Source: Cyrtodaria siliqua | Lineage: Eukaryota; Mollusca; Bivalvia; Adapedonta; Hiatellidae | Reading direction: 5' to 3' | DNA length: 64,000 nt | Assembly: GCA_037043455.1 (NCBI GenBank) | Contig: JAWPHD010010220.1 | Location: 1-64,000 of the forward strand | Shown here: positions 12,223 through 24,471 of the stretch, piece after piece | Numbering within the stretch: position 1 is the first letter of the stretch | How the letters are laid out: each line of letters starts with the position of its first letter | Program-made: the position numbers and the translations under genes | The notes under the pieces: generated by a model | Told to the model about the DNA's origin: nothing | Seen by the model: only the letters and a program-made list of their open reading frames with translations | The model's database searches: none

Positions 12223-12409
12223 TTAAAAAATATTTGGGTATGTTTGAAATAGCGAATTGGAGGTACTGATATTCCATAATATAGGTCTATATCACTTGCA
12301 AATAGTAAATAAATATGATTTACAAACAACAAGATCATGGCAGATGGGTTAATCTCATGGAGGTTAGTGAACCAGTAAACATTATTTTTCAACTTCAAAA
12401 CTCTCCCTG

Positions 12410-12995
12410 GCTAGCTAGGAAGCATCTGTTTGTATTGTTACCATGACAATCAGAGGGGAAATGGAATCACCTGTTTAAATCTGGTGGAATATCGTAAACG
12501 ATTATAAACCATTATAGTAGAGAAGGATCCCCCAATTAGCAGTGCACTGTTCATTGAGAAAGTAGACGAAGGTATTTGGGACTTTTTCCAGAAAATTCCG
12601 ACTATTTTAAACTTCCCATCAGTTGGTAATCAGAGAAACTATGGAGTTTAGTCAGCGTGAATTAATTATCGGCTTGGATAAGAAAGAGACAAATGGTTAC
12701 AATTTTGTGGTTATGGATTGATTATTAGTGCAGCTACCGTACCTGCAGCAAGGAAAAGGTGCTCAATGCATTGGATTATATTCGATCGTAAACATTCTGT
12801 AAACATCCTCCTAGGAGGATTTCATGTGCTGGAGCATGTGGCATCAAGAAGTGATGGTGAAGTTATATTCTTAAGGATGAAAGTGATTTATTGTGTAAAA
12901 CCTTTCTTGATTAAGAGGTTTTAAAGTGATTTTGAATAGTTTTTTCAATGTTTGAGGAAGTGCGTTAACTTGAAAGTTGCTTTCAATAAATCGTG
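12410..12995. other. Unique, relatively repeat-free segment
   Basis: Contains ATG at 12641 opening MEFSQRELIIGLDKKETN over 26 codons, and a second short frame reading SKEKVLNALDYIRS. Neither has convincing flanking splice sites in phase. Possible 5' exons or regulatory DNA; nothing recognised. Confidence 0.2.
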
Positions 12996-12998
12996 TTT

Positions 12999-13335
12999 TT
13001 TATAGATCAAGAGCTTACGCTGTGTCCGTCCGTCTCTCCATAAACTTTTTTGTGACGACTACTCCTCTGAAACTACTTAATGGATTGTCATGAAACTTCA
13101 CAGGAATGTTGCTCTTGATGTCTAGTTGGTCATAAGTTAAAATCAGGTTGACCTGAAATAGTTAAAATCAGATTGTCCTCAAATTCAAGAAGGCCATCAC
13201 AGCTAAAAAAAACATATTAAGTGGTATTTATTTGGAATCTTTATCAAAATGACTGGAATGACATGTACGTAGTTGGTCGTAAACAAAATTCATTTTTGAT
13301 TCTTCGTCAAACATGGCCCCCAATGGCCATCTTTG
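12999..13335. mobile_element. Truncated composite element with one type-A core unit
   Basis: Starts atcaagagcttacgctg then gtccgtccgtc, as in the 5' region of T3, followed by one 320-bp type-A unit (gacgactactcctctgaaac). It ends where the next element begins at 13336. Confidence 0.5.
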
Positions 13336-14437
13336 TTATCCCCCACCGCCTGTTATCCCCCGCCGCCGCAGGCGGATGTGGGGTATAGTAATGTCCTTCG
13401 TCCATCCGGAAGTATGCACGTCCGTCCATCCCATTATGTGTCCACTCAATACTTCGAAAACTACTAATGGGACTGCAATCAAATTTCACACAATGATAGC
13501 GGGCAATGAGAGGATGTACAGAGCACAAGAACCTTAACTCTGCCTTCATTTGAATTAGAGTTATTGCTCTTTGTAAATTTGTGTCCGCTCTATAACTAGA
13601 AAACTACTAATAGGACTGCAATGAAATCTCACACACTGATAGAGGGCAATGAGAGGACATGCAGAGCACATGAACCATAACTCTGTCTTCATTTGAATTA
13701 GAGTTATTGCCCTTTGTAATTTTATACATATAATTTGTGTCCGCTCAATAACTCAAAAACGAAATTTCACACAATGATAGAAGGCTATGAGAGTAAATGC
13801 AGAATGCAAAAACAATAACACTATCTTTGTTCAATTGAGAGTTATTGCCCTTTGTAATTTTATACTTATAATTCTTGTCCGGAGCATAACTCAAAAACTA
13901 CTAGACTGGACACGTGGATGAAGTGAAGATTGCAATAACCATAACTCGATCTTCATGGACAATAGAGTTATTGGCCTTTATTATTCTATACTTAAAATTC
14001 TTGTCCTAAACATAAGTCCAAAACTACTAATGGATCTGCAATGAAACACAATGAAAGAGCAATAAGAGGATGTGGAGAATGCAAGAACCATAACTATATG
14101 TTTATTTAAATAAGAGTTATTGCCCTTTGTTATTTTATGCTTAATATTCGTGTCGGGTGCATAGCTTAAAAAGTACTAACTGGACTGGAATGAAACTTCA
14201 CACAATGATTGAGGGCAATGAGAGGAAGTGCAGAGTGCAGTAACAATAACTCTGCCAGAATAAAATTAGAGTTACTGCCTTTTGTAGCGTTGTACTTACA
14301 CTTTTTGTTCATTTTACTTTCTGCTTTAAGTGCACTGATAAAACTTCCTTTAAACAAGCACCCACTCGGGTTCTACAGCTGCATAGGAAAAAACGCTGCA
14401 GCGGGGGATATGGCTGTCTTTCAGACTGCTTCTTGTT
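13336..14437. mobile_element. Composite element with TATCCCCCGC ends and 150-bp core array
   Basis: Inverted ends TATCCCCCGC (13354-13363) and GCGGGGGATA (14401-14410). The 5' end folds (cgccgcaggcgg). About six core units of 150 bp contain aaactactaatgggactgca, aatttcacacaatgatag and agagttattgccctttgta. The 3' end has a small hairpin (gtctttcagac) followed by cttcttgttt. Confidence 0.65.
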
Positions 14438-14900
14438 TGTATAGTTTAATAGGAAAAACTTTGCATTGCATGTAGATTGACCTTATATGGATGTGAACTA
14501 CATTGTTGATGTAGGTCAATAATAGGGACTTTTTACATTTAAATTAATAGTTTAGATTAACTTTGCTCATGTGCTTGTTTCTCTGACAATAACAAAATAG
14601 TTACTTGTCACTCTTAATTTTGCTCATCTGTTTGTTTCTCTGACAATAACAAAATAGTCACTTGTCACTCTGTCTCAGTGACAAGATGCTGTAAGGGGAT
14701 ACGTTTACTTCCTACACAGGGATTCTTATATATCTTCTACACCTCCTGAGTTATAGGTTGTTGGTTGTCACATGTATTTATGGCTCATTCATGGTAACAT
14801 TTCTAATCCAAATCAAATATATGATAACTCTTTAAGACAGCAGTTATTATACAACTCTTTAAGACAGCAGTTATTATACAGTCAAGAAAACATCCAGAGG
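14438..14900. other. Short local duplications, no gene
   Basis: Repeated gtttctctgacaataacaaa (two copies) and ctctttaagacagcagttat (two copies). No coding signal. Confidence 0.5.
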
Positions 14901-14921
14901 TTCATCACAGAAGTCCTTCAC

Positions 14922-15484
14922 AAAAGCTGTTATCCATGTAGCAGTGGAAAATATAAAAGCTGTTATCCATGTAGCAGTGGAAAATATAAAAGCTGTTATC
15001 CATGTAGCAGTGGAAAATATAAAAGCTGTTATCCATATAGCAGTGGAAAATACAAAAGCTGTTATCCATGTAGCAGTGGAAAATATAAAAGCTGTTATCC
15101 ATGTAGCAGTGGAAAATATAAAAGCTGTTATCCATGTAGCAGTGGAAAATACAAAAGCTGTTATCCATGTAGCAGTGGAAAATATAAAAGCTGTTATCCA
15201 TGTAGCAGTGGAAAATATAAAAGCTGTTATCCATGTAGCAGTGGAAAATACAAAAGCTGTTATCCATGTAGCAGTGGAAAATATAAAAGCTGTTATCCAT
15301 GTAGCAGTGGAAAATACAAAAGCTGTTATCCATGTAGCAGTGGAAAATATAAAAGCTGTTATCCATGTAGCAGTGGAAAATACAAAAGCTGTTATCCATG
15401 TAGCAGTGGAAAATACAAAAGCTGTTATCCATGTAGCAGTGGAAAATATAAAAGCTGTTATCCATGTAGCAGTGGAAAATATAA
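14922..15484. repeat. 33-bp minisatellite, 17 copies
   Basis: Near-identical units (aaaagctgttatccatgtag, cagtggaaaatat). The main variation is one C/T position (aaatat versus aaatac). The period is divisible by three, so long frames stay open on both strands (SCYPCSSGKYK, AVIHVAVENIK, MDNSFYIFHCY). These are artefacts, not proteins. Confidence 0.95.
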
Positions 15485-15499
15485 ATAGCTACTTAAAAT

Positions 15500-17690
15500 T
15501 GTTTCTACTCCTGGACATAAAGACAGAAATGTGTCCAATCTACGGGTAATTGACAACTTAATGGTTTAAACAAAGGAGAAACAATTAGAAAAAGTTGTTT
15601 TGGAGGAATTGGGAGTCATATGTCTAGGTAGGGTGTGTGTCAGACCTACTTCCAATGTGCCAGAGGCCCCCCTACCCCACTCCCACCCCTCTTCTCAATA
15701 GGCTGTGCAAATTCACAATATGGAATGTTAAAACACATATTTTAGTGTATTTAATAGTTTGTTGCCTCACCCCACCCCACCCCACCCCACCAACATACTC
15801 ACACATAACGCCACTAATAAAACCATTTTGTTGGATGTCAAGGAAAACATTATGGGCCATGGCAATAGATGATCATCTCATCTCTGGGGACAAAATGTCC
15901 ATTTATACAAAGTATCTTTGGAAAGAGAGATCACAGTTATGTTGAGTGCTGTAAAGTGTATTATTATTTTGAATATACGAATTTATTGTGTGTTTTTAGA
16001 GAATATAAGTTATAAATTTAGACAATCAGCAATGATTATGTTTAAGAAAGTGATGAACAATGATGTTAACAAGTAGTAAGTACAGAAAGTTTACAAGTAA
16101 CATGTATATTACTATGACAAATCTTATGTCAGATAATAGAACTCATTTTGAGACATTGCCCTAAAAGTGGATAAAGCCATTTTATAAATTTGGGACATAG
16201 GTTCAGGAAGTCAATGTCCAGAGTGTTTTGAACTACTACTTGAAATTGTATGTTTAAGTGTTACAATTTTATGATATTTATGAATCGAATATTGTGAACA
16301 TCAAAACAATTTAAAAAAAATTGAAGGCTGAGGGCTTAATTTCCACCTACTAAGCTGCTCTGTGAGTGTTTTCACAGATGCGACAAGTGATGGTTTTGTC
16401 TCACAGATGTGTACAAAAAACAAAATGTGGGACAACAATTCAGACTACGTTGGCGGACACAAAAGCATCACACGCACTGTTTATCAGTAAAAGTTGGGCT
16501 TGGCCGTTGTTATATGGCGCAGCTTGGAGACGGTGCTGAAATGGACATGGTTTGTCAACAACGGCAGAATAGTTAAAACAATATGATAGACCAGGAGTTC
16601 TTGGCGCGGGTGAGTCTTTTTGGTATTCCGATATCAAAATAAGTAATCTCGGCTTTTGAATAAAAAAAGAGAGACATACTAGGTGTTTCTCATTCCAACT
16701 TTTTTTCAACACACAATATTGTGTTCTACAGACTGCCTACCATCTGAAAACATGTGTTCCATACTTCTTTTGGTATTTGCAAGCTCTCATGATTACCAAA
16801 AGTCACTCTACACTCTTTATATATATATACTGTTTAGGGTCAATGATTTAGTTACACCAGTGCTAGGGGCCATGGTTAGTGTTGCATAAATGATTATTCT
16901 TCTATGATAGTGCATCCTGTGACAGTTGCCTGGACAGATACATTTCCAGGAGATAGCGCAAAACTATTATATCATTAGATAAGTACAGAACAAAAGCTAC
17001 ACAAATTTGCATTGGGACCGCGATTTTTTCGCGTTGTTGGGTACAGTTAATTGCAGTAGCACTTTTGCACATTTACAAAATTCCATTGTAATAGATTTGA
17101 TATTACCAACGTCATTTGAAAGCCACAAATAGTTTTGTTGAATCTGTTGGTCTGGCAACATTTTCTGCTTTCTGCAGTCTGTGTAAACAGATCCGTATGG
17201 AATTCAACAGATAAAGCACAATTATAATGCTGTATGCGGAATACATCAGTCGTGATTTTATTATCAGGGACCCCACCCTTCATCATGTGAAGCCCTATTG
17301 TAATCGCACTATCACGTTGTCCGTCTGTCTGCATGTCTTTCCATTCATAAACAATTTATTTTCCATTCTATAACTTCCAAACCCTTTATGAAACTTATGG
17401 TTAGATTGTCTATGGGGAGAGTATGACCGCTTTTCAGTTTGAGGTCGATTGTTCCAAGGTCAAGGTTGCCATTGACCTCTTCATGGACAAATGTTTCATG
17501 ATAACTTGTTAACCTACCCATGTCAAGACTAGAAACAGCAAAGTTTTGGCCCTTGAATTTTTTTTAAATGTTTGTTAGCATGCAAAATCATTCATTACTG
17601 CATTTTGCCAAACTTGTTCAGCTCAGAAAAATATCTGACTTGATAGAATGATAACATGTAAATAAAGTAAGGTTCTTGATAAACACTTCA
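15500..17690. other. Long unique stretch without recognised gene
   Basis: Contains a (ccccac)n run at 15760-15790 and gtccgtctgtctgcatgtc near 17320, which resembles the 5' part of a composite element followed by degenerate core sequence (cttccaaaccctttatgaaa). No exon-like segment found. Confidence 0.35.
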
Positions 17691-18090
17691 TGAATGGCCT
17701 GCATCCCTTTAAAGTACCTTCAGATTCTTTGAAGGAATAATGCTTGTGAAAAATTCGGTTAAAGTAATCGATTTTATCTCAGATGATAATCTTTCTGTTG
17801 ATGTCATTTTATTCTACATGCATGAACTGCAAGGAGAGGTATCTGTTGTCAACATCAGTTTAACAACTCCGTGAACTGCAACAAACAATGGGGATACCAG
17901 TAGTAACAGTTATGTTTTTTGTCGCAAAGCGTTGTGGTTGGTAAGAACGTTATGGGAAGGTTTCTGGAAAAAAAAATGGCATTGTGACGCACTTGGTAAA
18001 AAACTTGCAATCCGAATTGTTGATGTTAAAAAAGATTCTACTATTGAATAGTCCATAATCCATTGCAAGATCAGGCATGCGTCCCTTTAA
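17691..18090. mobile_element. Two isolated MITE M1-type right ends
   Basis: gcctgcatccct ends at 17708 and aggcatgcgtccct ends at 18086, each followed by TTAA. Their left ends are not found. Remaining sequence shows nothing. Confidence 0.35.
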
Positions 18091-18130
18091 AATTAAATAC
18101 CGTATGTGAGGGTCATTTGTTGTTATTTAA

Positions 18131-19673
18131 AGGGACACATGGCAATCTGAAAATTGTTATTAAGCATTGTAATTAGAGTCACGATTTATTAATCGAGTGT
18201 CATTTGAACTTTAAACCTGCTTGCATAAATTTAAATGAAAGTTTGAGTTTTCATTTTTAGCTCTACTGGCCGAGCTTATGGGATGGCGACTTGTCCGTCG
18301 TCCGTCCGTCCGTCCGTCGTCCGTTAACTTTTGCCTTGTGAACACTCTAGGGACTTCATTATTAATCGAATCTTTATGAAACTTTGCCAGTGTCTTTATA
18401 TCAATGAAAGCTCGGACAAGTATGAAAACCAGCTAGATCGGATTAATTTCACCGGAGTTACGGCCCTTGTTTTGCTGAAAAATGCCATATTAAGCCTTGT
18501 GAACACTCTAGCACCTTCATTTATTATTTGATCTTTACCAAACTTGCAGAGATTGTTAATATTGATGAAAGCTCGGACAAGTTCGAAAATCAGTAAAATC
18601 GGATTAGTAACACCGGAGTTTTGGCCCTTGTTTTTTCTGAAAATTGCTATTTTCTGCCTTGTGAACGCTCTAGCACCTTCATTTATTATTTGATTGTTTA
18701 TCAAACTTGCACAGATTGATAATACCAATGATAGCTTGGACAAGTTCGAAAATCATCAAAATTGAGTCGGCAACACCAGAGTTATGGCCCTTGTTTTTCT
18801 GAAAAATGCCATTTTCTGCCTTGTGAACACTCTAGCACCTTCATTTATTATTTGATCTTTACCAAACTTGCACAAATTGTAAATATCAATGAAAGCTCGG
18901 ACAAGTTCGAAAACCAGCCGAATCGGACTAGGAACAGCGGAGTTATGGCCCTTGATTTAGTTAAAAATGGTATAATTTGCCTCGTTTAGACGATAGGGCA
19001 TTCATTTTTTATCCGATCTTTACCACATTTTACCAGATTGTTAATATCAATAAAAGATCAGACAAGTTCAAAAGCCAGTCAAATCGGCTAGTAACAACGG
19101 AGTTATGGCCCTTCATTTTGTTAAATATGTTATATTTTGCCTTGTTAAGACGATAGGGCCTTCATTTTTTATCTGATCTTTACCAAACTTTACCAGATTT
19201 TTTTACTTTTTTTTTCTTTTATTATTTTTATATATTTTTTTTTTTTTTTTTTTTTATTTATATATTTTTTTTTATTTTTATTTTTTATTTTTTTTATTAT
19301 CTCTACTGGCCAAGTTCGAAAACCAGCCAGATCGGACCAGTAATGGCAGAGTTATGGCTCTTGATTTAGTTAAAAATGCTATATTTTGCCGCTTTAAGAT
19401 GATAGTCACTCGCTTCATTGATGTTATAAGAGCCATATTAGCCAGTAGAGCGTCCACAGGCCCTCTTGGGCCTCATGTCTCTTGTTGTTTTATCATAGTT
19501 TTAAATATATTATTGGTGCAATATAATCAGCAGATAGTAATGTCCAAAAACAATTTACTTTTAACTATTCCTATAATTAAAATTAATGATTGAACAAATA
19601 CATGTTATGTAGAAAAACTAACATGATGCCGCGAGTTTCTTCAAAATCTGGATCAAGATTTCCGTGTGTTCCT
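18131..19673. mobile_element. MITE family M1 copy split by composite element T1
   Basis: Left terminus agggacacatggcaatctg begins after TTAA (18127-18130). Right terminus ccgtgtgttcct ends before TTAA (19674-19677). Interior features of M1 (aaacctgcttgcataa left, ttttaaatatattatt right) lie on either side of T1 (18259-19486). Without T1 the MITE is about 315 bp. Confidence 0.6.
18259..19486. mobile_element. Composite element T1: AGCTC ends, type-D core array
   Basis: 5' AGCTCTACTGGC (18259-18270) pairs with 3' GCCAGTAGAGCG (19441-19452). The 5' end is followed by a (gtcc)n tract. The core has about six 150-bp units (tttaccaaacttgcacagat, atatcaatgaaagctcgg, ggagttatggcccttg). The 3' end has hairpin aggccctcttgggcct (19458-19473), then cttgtt. 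Poly-T expansion at 19190-19300. The layout recalls Helentron-related non-autonomous elements; no protein is encoded. Confidence 0.7.
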
Positions 19674-19679
19674 TTAATG

Positions 19680-20480
19680 AGTTTGTTAGTAAAAGTTCGG
19701 AAAATGATGAAATGGGTTAACCCTTACATGTTAAATTTTGTTAATTTTATTATTTGGCTATTATACTTACGACAATATTACAATTGCAATAACTCAGCAT
19801 GAATGGAAAAAACTTCACCAAACCCCCTTCCCGGGACTCAAGGCACCAAGAGAGCCGCCAATTACACACGGACATGTTTCAAAGAAAGAGCAGTCCATTA
19901 TATATATTAGCGGGTTAATTTGACAGACCTACATTTTGGTTATGATACATACATCATTTATATGCAATCAACAAACAAATAAATTTTGCTAGTTTATGCT
20001 TCAGGGAAGAAATATATATAGAGACAGAGTCAGTGGTTATCCTGTGATGGCGATGCTTTTATCCATTCTGTTATCATGCAGGTTTCATCCATAAATTGAG
20101 GCGTGGGTTTTGTGGTTCCCTTGGTGCAAGAATTGGAGACTTTTGTAATGTGATAGCTGTTCCACTTGTTTGTAGTTTATCAATCAAACAGCAACTTCCA
20201 CCTTCAATGTATCTGATGATTGGTCCTTCCATTGTTGTATTTATAAAGATAGTAATTCTGTATGAAGCAGGAACCTAGATTATAAAATGTGTTGCAAACT
20301 ATAGAAAGATTGGAATGCCTATCGTTGACTATAGGAAACTCTTGAAGGTATAGCAAGCAGGCTATTGTGGAGTTAATTTTTATATTATGGCACAAACTGA
20401 TCCTATGATGGAAGTCAGTGCAGAGTTATTGCCCTTAGTTATGTCAAAACCTGTGGGGTTATTTTTTTTAACCATAGTCG
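19680..20480. other. No recognised content
   Basis: AT-rich sequence with short frames on both strands and no exon or element ends. Confidence 0.35.
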
Positions 20481-20489
20481 AAAAGTTAG

Positions 20490-20935
20490 TGATTGGTATG
20501 AAATTGACAGTGAAATATTGGTCTAGAATCGGTGATTTATGACATTGGCAATGAACTATGGGTCTATAGTCCATGATTGATATGACATTGGCAGTGAAAT
20601 GACATTGGCAGTAACATGTAGGTCTGGAAGTGGGGATTGATATGACATTGGCAGTGAAATGACATTGGCAGTAACATATAGGTCTGGAAGTGGTGATTGA
20701 TATGACATTGGCAGTGAAATATAGGTCTAGAATTGGTGATTGATATGACATTGGCAGTAAAATATAGGTCTAGAATTGGTGATTGATATGACATTGGCAG
20801 TAAAATATAGGTCTAGAAGCAGTGATTGATATGACATTGGCAGTGAAATATAAGTCTAGAAGCGGTGATTGGTTTGACATTGGCAGTGAAGTATAGGTCT
20901 AGAATTGGTGACTGGTATGACATTGGCAGTGATTG
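20490..20935. repeat. 43-bp minisatellite, about 10 copies
   Basis: Unit core gattgatatgacattggcag plus tgaaatataggtctagaa. Two copies include an extra partial repeat (gaaatgacattggcagtaac). Confidence 0.85.
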
Positions 20936-21242
20936 ATCTTGTTCCATTGCTGGGAATAATGTACTTGTTACCAGTAACAGAATGTCTATTTTTCACCCTA
21001 CTTCACCATCTGTAAATAATTCAGTCATACAAGTGAACATTACAACTATGTTACACAAATAGATGCCTGAAGTGTCAGGATCCATTAGCGCCAAGTATGG
21101 ATTTAGTCTTAATAAAATAATTGACGTAACGGAAATTGGACTTGTCCAGCTGTACTGGTTGACATTCACGTCAACACTTTTCATTGTCCGTTTTCGAAAA
21201 CTATTCCACTCAGGCTTTTGCGAGCTTATAAACATTTGGAAA

Positions 21243-21286
21243 AGCTTATAAACATTTGGAAAAGCTTTTCCAAATGTTTATAAGCT
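21243..21286. repeat. Perfect 44-bp palindrome with adjacent direct copy
   Basis: Arm agcttataaacatttggaaa with centre aaaagctttt and no spacer. The arm is also repeated directly just upstream (21223-21242). Confidence 0.9.
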
Positions 21287-21299
21287 CTTTCGTGGCATT

Positions 21300-21840
21300 G
21301 CCTGTATGTCTGTTAAGTTTTACTGATTGTGGCTAATAACTTTGTACACGTCTTCAGCATGATCCAATGAATACATCTGATAAAAGCCCATAACCCTTTG
21401 GTTCATATTTTTTGAATTATTCCTCTTTGGAAAAAGGTTTAACCTGAAACTTAACCTTGCCTTTTACAAGCGATCGATCGTGGCTAATAACTTCCACAGT
21501 ACTGTCTTCGACTTAAATTTTAGTCACTAGCCCAAATTCTTATATACGGTACTCATAGAAAACTGAAACATTTTATTTATGTAAATTTCCAAATTTTCAC
21601 TAGGCTGAATGACAGACCCCAGCCTTCGGGCTAGTGGGTTAATTCAAAGACTGAAAGTATTAGGTGTACAACAATAAAACTTTACACACATCTTCAACAT
21701 GATCCATTGAATACATCTTATAAAGGCCCATAACTCTCCAATTCATATTTTTGAATTATCTTTCTTTGAAAAAAGGTTTAACCTGGAACTTAACCTTGCC
21801 AACAATGGGCGTATATTCGCCGCTAGGTGTTGCTCTTATT
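21300..21840. repeat. Repeat family I, two tandem units
   Basis: Two copies of the module seen around 1020-1225: gtggctaataacttt, cataac..ttcatattttttgaatta, aaggtttaacctgaaactta. Bases 21841-22110 show nothing recognisable. Confidence 0.6.
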
Positions 21841-22114
21841 AACAAAATATTTTGTTCCTGGGACACCTGTCTTGATGGTTGGAAAAACAAATACTAAAGA
21901 AGACATTATGATGAAGTTAGGAAGAATGGGAGAAAATGTTATTTTATAAAATAGACTCCCCAAAAAATTCAACACATTTTACAGTTCTATATCTTCATTT
22001 ATCATTTTGTTCATATTTTGATATGTTACATATACAATTTCTTGGTATGACTGTGAACATCAAATTAGATTTTCCATTTTAGGAAGAAAAAAATTTGAAA
22101 TGAATAATTGCAAA

Positions 22115-23245
22115 CATGTTATGCAACATCCTCATTCCAGTCACCTGTCATCTTGGTATGTCCTCATTGCAGTCACATGTCAGATTGACTTGTCCTCCCC
22201 AAAGTTACCTGTCATCTTTGGTATGTCCTCATTGCAGTCACCTGTCAGCTTGACTTGTCCTCCCCAAAGCCACCTGTCATCTTGGTATGTCCTCTTTCCA
22301 GCCACCTGTCATCTTGGTATGTCCTCATTCCAGCCACCAGTTATCTTCGTGTGTCCTCATTTCAGCCACCTGTCATCTTGGTGTGTCCTCATTCCAGCCA
22401 CCTTTCATCTTGGTATGTCCTCATTCCAGTTACCTGTCATCTTGGTTTGTCTTCATTCCAGCCACCTGTCATCTTGGTAGGTCCTCCCCAAAGTCACCGG
22501 TCGTCAGCTTGACTTGTCCTCCCCAAAGCCACCTGTCATCTCCATATGTCCTCATTCCAGCCACCTGCCATCTTGGTATGTCCTCATTCCAGCCACCTGT
22601 CATCTTGGTGTGTCCTCATTTCATCCACCTGTCATCTCCGTATGTCCTCATTCCAGCCACCTGCCATCTTGGTATGTCCTCATTCCAGCCACCTGTCATC
22701 TTGGTGTGTCCTCATTCCAGCCATCTGTCATCTTGGTGTGTCCTCATTCCAGCCACCTGTCATCTTGGTATGTCCTCATTCCAGCCACCTGTCAGCTTGG
22801 TATGTCCTCATTCCAGCCACCTGTCATCTTGGTGTGTCCTCATTTCAGCTACCTGTCATCTTGGTATGTCCTCATTCCAGCCATCTGTCATCTTGGTATG
22901 TCCTCATTCCAGCCACCTGTCATCTTGGTATGTCCTCATTCCAGCCACCTATTATCTTGGTATGTCCTCATTCCAGCCACCTGTCATCTTGGTATGTCCT
23001 CATTCCAGCCACCTGTCAGCTTGGTATGTCCTCATTCCAGCCACCTGTCATTTTGGTGTGTCCTCATTCCAGCCACCTGTCATCTTGGTATGTCCTCATT
23101 CCAGCCACCTGTCATCTTGGTGTGTCCTCATTCAAGCCACATGTCAGCTTGACTTGTCCTCATTCCATCCATCTGTCATCTTGGTACGTCCCCATTCAAG
23201 CCACATGTCATCTTGGTATGTCCTCCCCAGTCACCTTGACTTATC
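22115..23245. repeat. 32-bp minisatellite, about 35 copies
   Basis: Unit core cattccagccacctgtcatc with ttggtatgtcct. Because 32 is not a multiple of three, long frames cycle through all + strand frames (up to 336 codons). They are repeat artefacts without a start context or conservation. Confidence 0.93.
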
Positions 23246-23481
23246 CTCCGGACAGCCGCTTCTGTCACTAAAAGTTCTGTGTACCTCTGCCCATTGAAGA
23301 TTCTTTGTTCTTTGGTCATTGAAAATTCTGTGTACTTGAATTATTAGTCATTGGAGTTTCTGTGTACTTCAGGTATTGAAGTTTCTGTGTACATCAGTTA
23401 TTGAAGTGTCTATGTACTTTGGTCTCTGAGGTTTCTACTTGTCATAGACTGTTTAATCATGACAATGGGATTATTACTTCT

Positions 23482-23851
23482 CAGGGTCTGACAAATCACA
23501 TGCCCGGAGCCCATGGGCTACCAAAAGTTGATGTCCGGGCTACCAGAAATTTCTATCAAGAGTCGGTCGGGTTACTACATTACAAATTTGCATGTGTAGT
23601 AGCCCGTCAAAACCAGATTTTAGCTCTAATCAACACCACTGTTTTCACGGCTAATTATTCAAGATAAGATTTAAATCCACGCGTCCACAATGGTTTCGTT
23701 CCCCAGATAACTCGAATAATTATTAAAAACTCAAAATACCCCTCCCCATTCGACACTAACCCAATGAAGAATGAGACCGTCTCACGCATTCCGGACTACC
23801 AAGTTCAATTTCTGTGGGCTACCACGATAATTCAAGATTTGTTTGACCCTG
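23482..23851. mobile_element. 370-bp MITE, hAT-like ends
   Basis: Ends CAGGGTCTGACAAATC and GATTTGTTTGACCCTG (14 of 16 bases inverted). CTTCT occurs directly outside both ends. CAGGG-type ends are common in hAT elements, but a clear 8-bp duplication is not seen. Confidence 0.5.
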
Positions 23852-24124
23852 CTTCTACAGGATTGTCACAGTAATAATTAATGTTTAGTTGACAAGTTGT
23901 TACTATGGCGATGACAGAGTCTATATATACACACTACTGATTGGCTGCAATATTTGTGCTGGTCATTTAATGCTAGACTGTCAGGCATGGAGGCAGTATT
24001 GTGCTGGAATAAATAATAATTGATAATTCACAGATATGGCTTCACATTACCGACAAAAGACGTCATTGGTAAACACAGATTATCTGTCACATTGTCTTGC
24101 ATTGTCTGTCACGTTGCCTTGCTT

Positions 24125-24215
24125 AACCTTGACTGTCTCTGTCTGTCTGTCTGTCGGTCGGTCGGTCGGTCGGTCGGTCGATCTAGGTTTGTCTGTAGGT
24201 CTGTCTGTCTGTAGG
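24125..24215. repeat. Microsatellite (gtct)n / (ggtc)n
   Basis: Runs of gtctgtct and cggtcggt. This may be the remains of the (gtcc)n tract that follows composite-element 5' ends. Confidence 0.85.
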
Positions 24216-24471
24216 TCACATTTGCCATTAAGCATAATGGGCGTAAGTGGGTATCAATAAGTGGGGTTCTTTAACCTCACTTATCCAATGAGTGTTGGCC
24301 GTAGGATGTCCAAATAACCCCACAGTGATTATTTTGCACAATGTAGCTGTTCAACGGTGCGTCCTTCTGTCCATCAATTGGTATATATGCTGTTTGTCTG
24401 TCTTGCTTTGTGAAGTTGGTTGTTACGTTAGATGGTCACTGTCTGCTTACAAGAGGGAATTAGTCATTTTT

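Noticed and set aside
14772..15549. Long open frames on both strands (SCYPCSSGKYK, AVIHVAVENIK, MDNSFYIFHCY repeats)
   Set aside because: 33-bp unit divisible by three with no stop; open on both strands at once, as expected of a satellite and not a gene.
22287..23297. 336-codon frame in the 32-bp array
   Set aside because: Same reasoning; the peptide repeats every 32 codons through three frames and there is no start or splice context.
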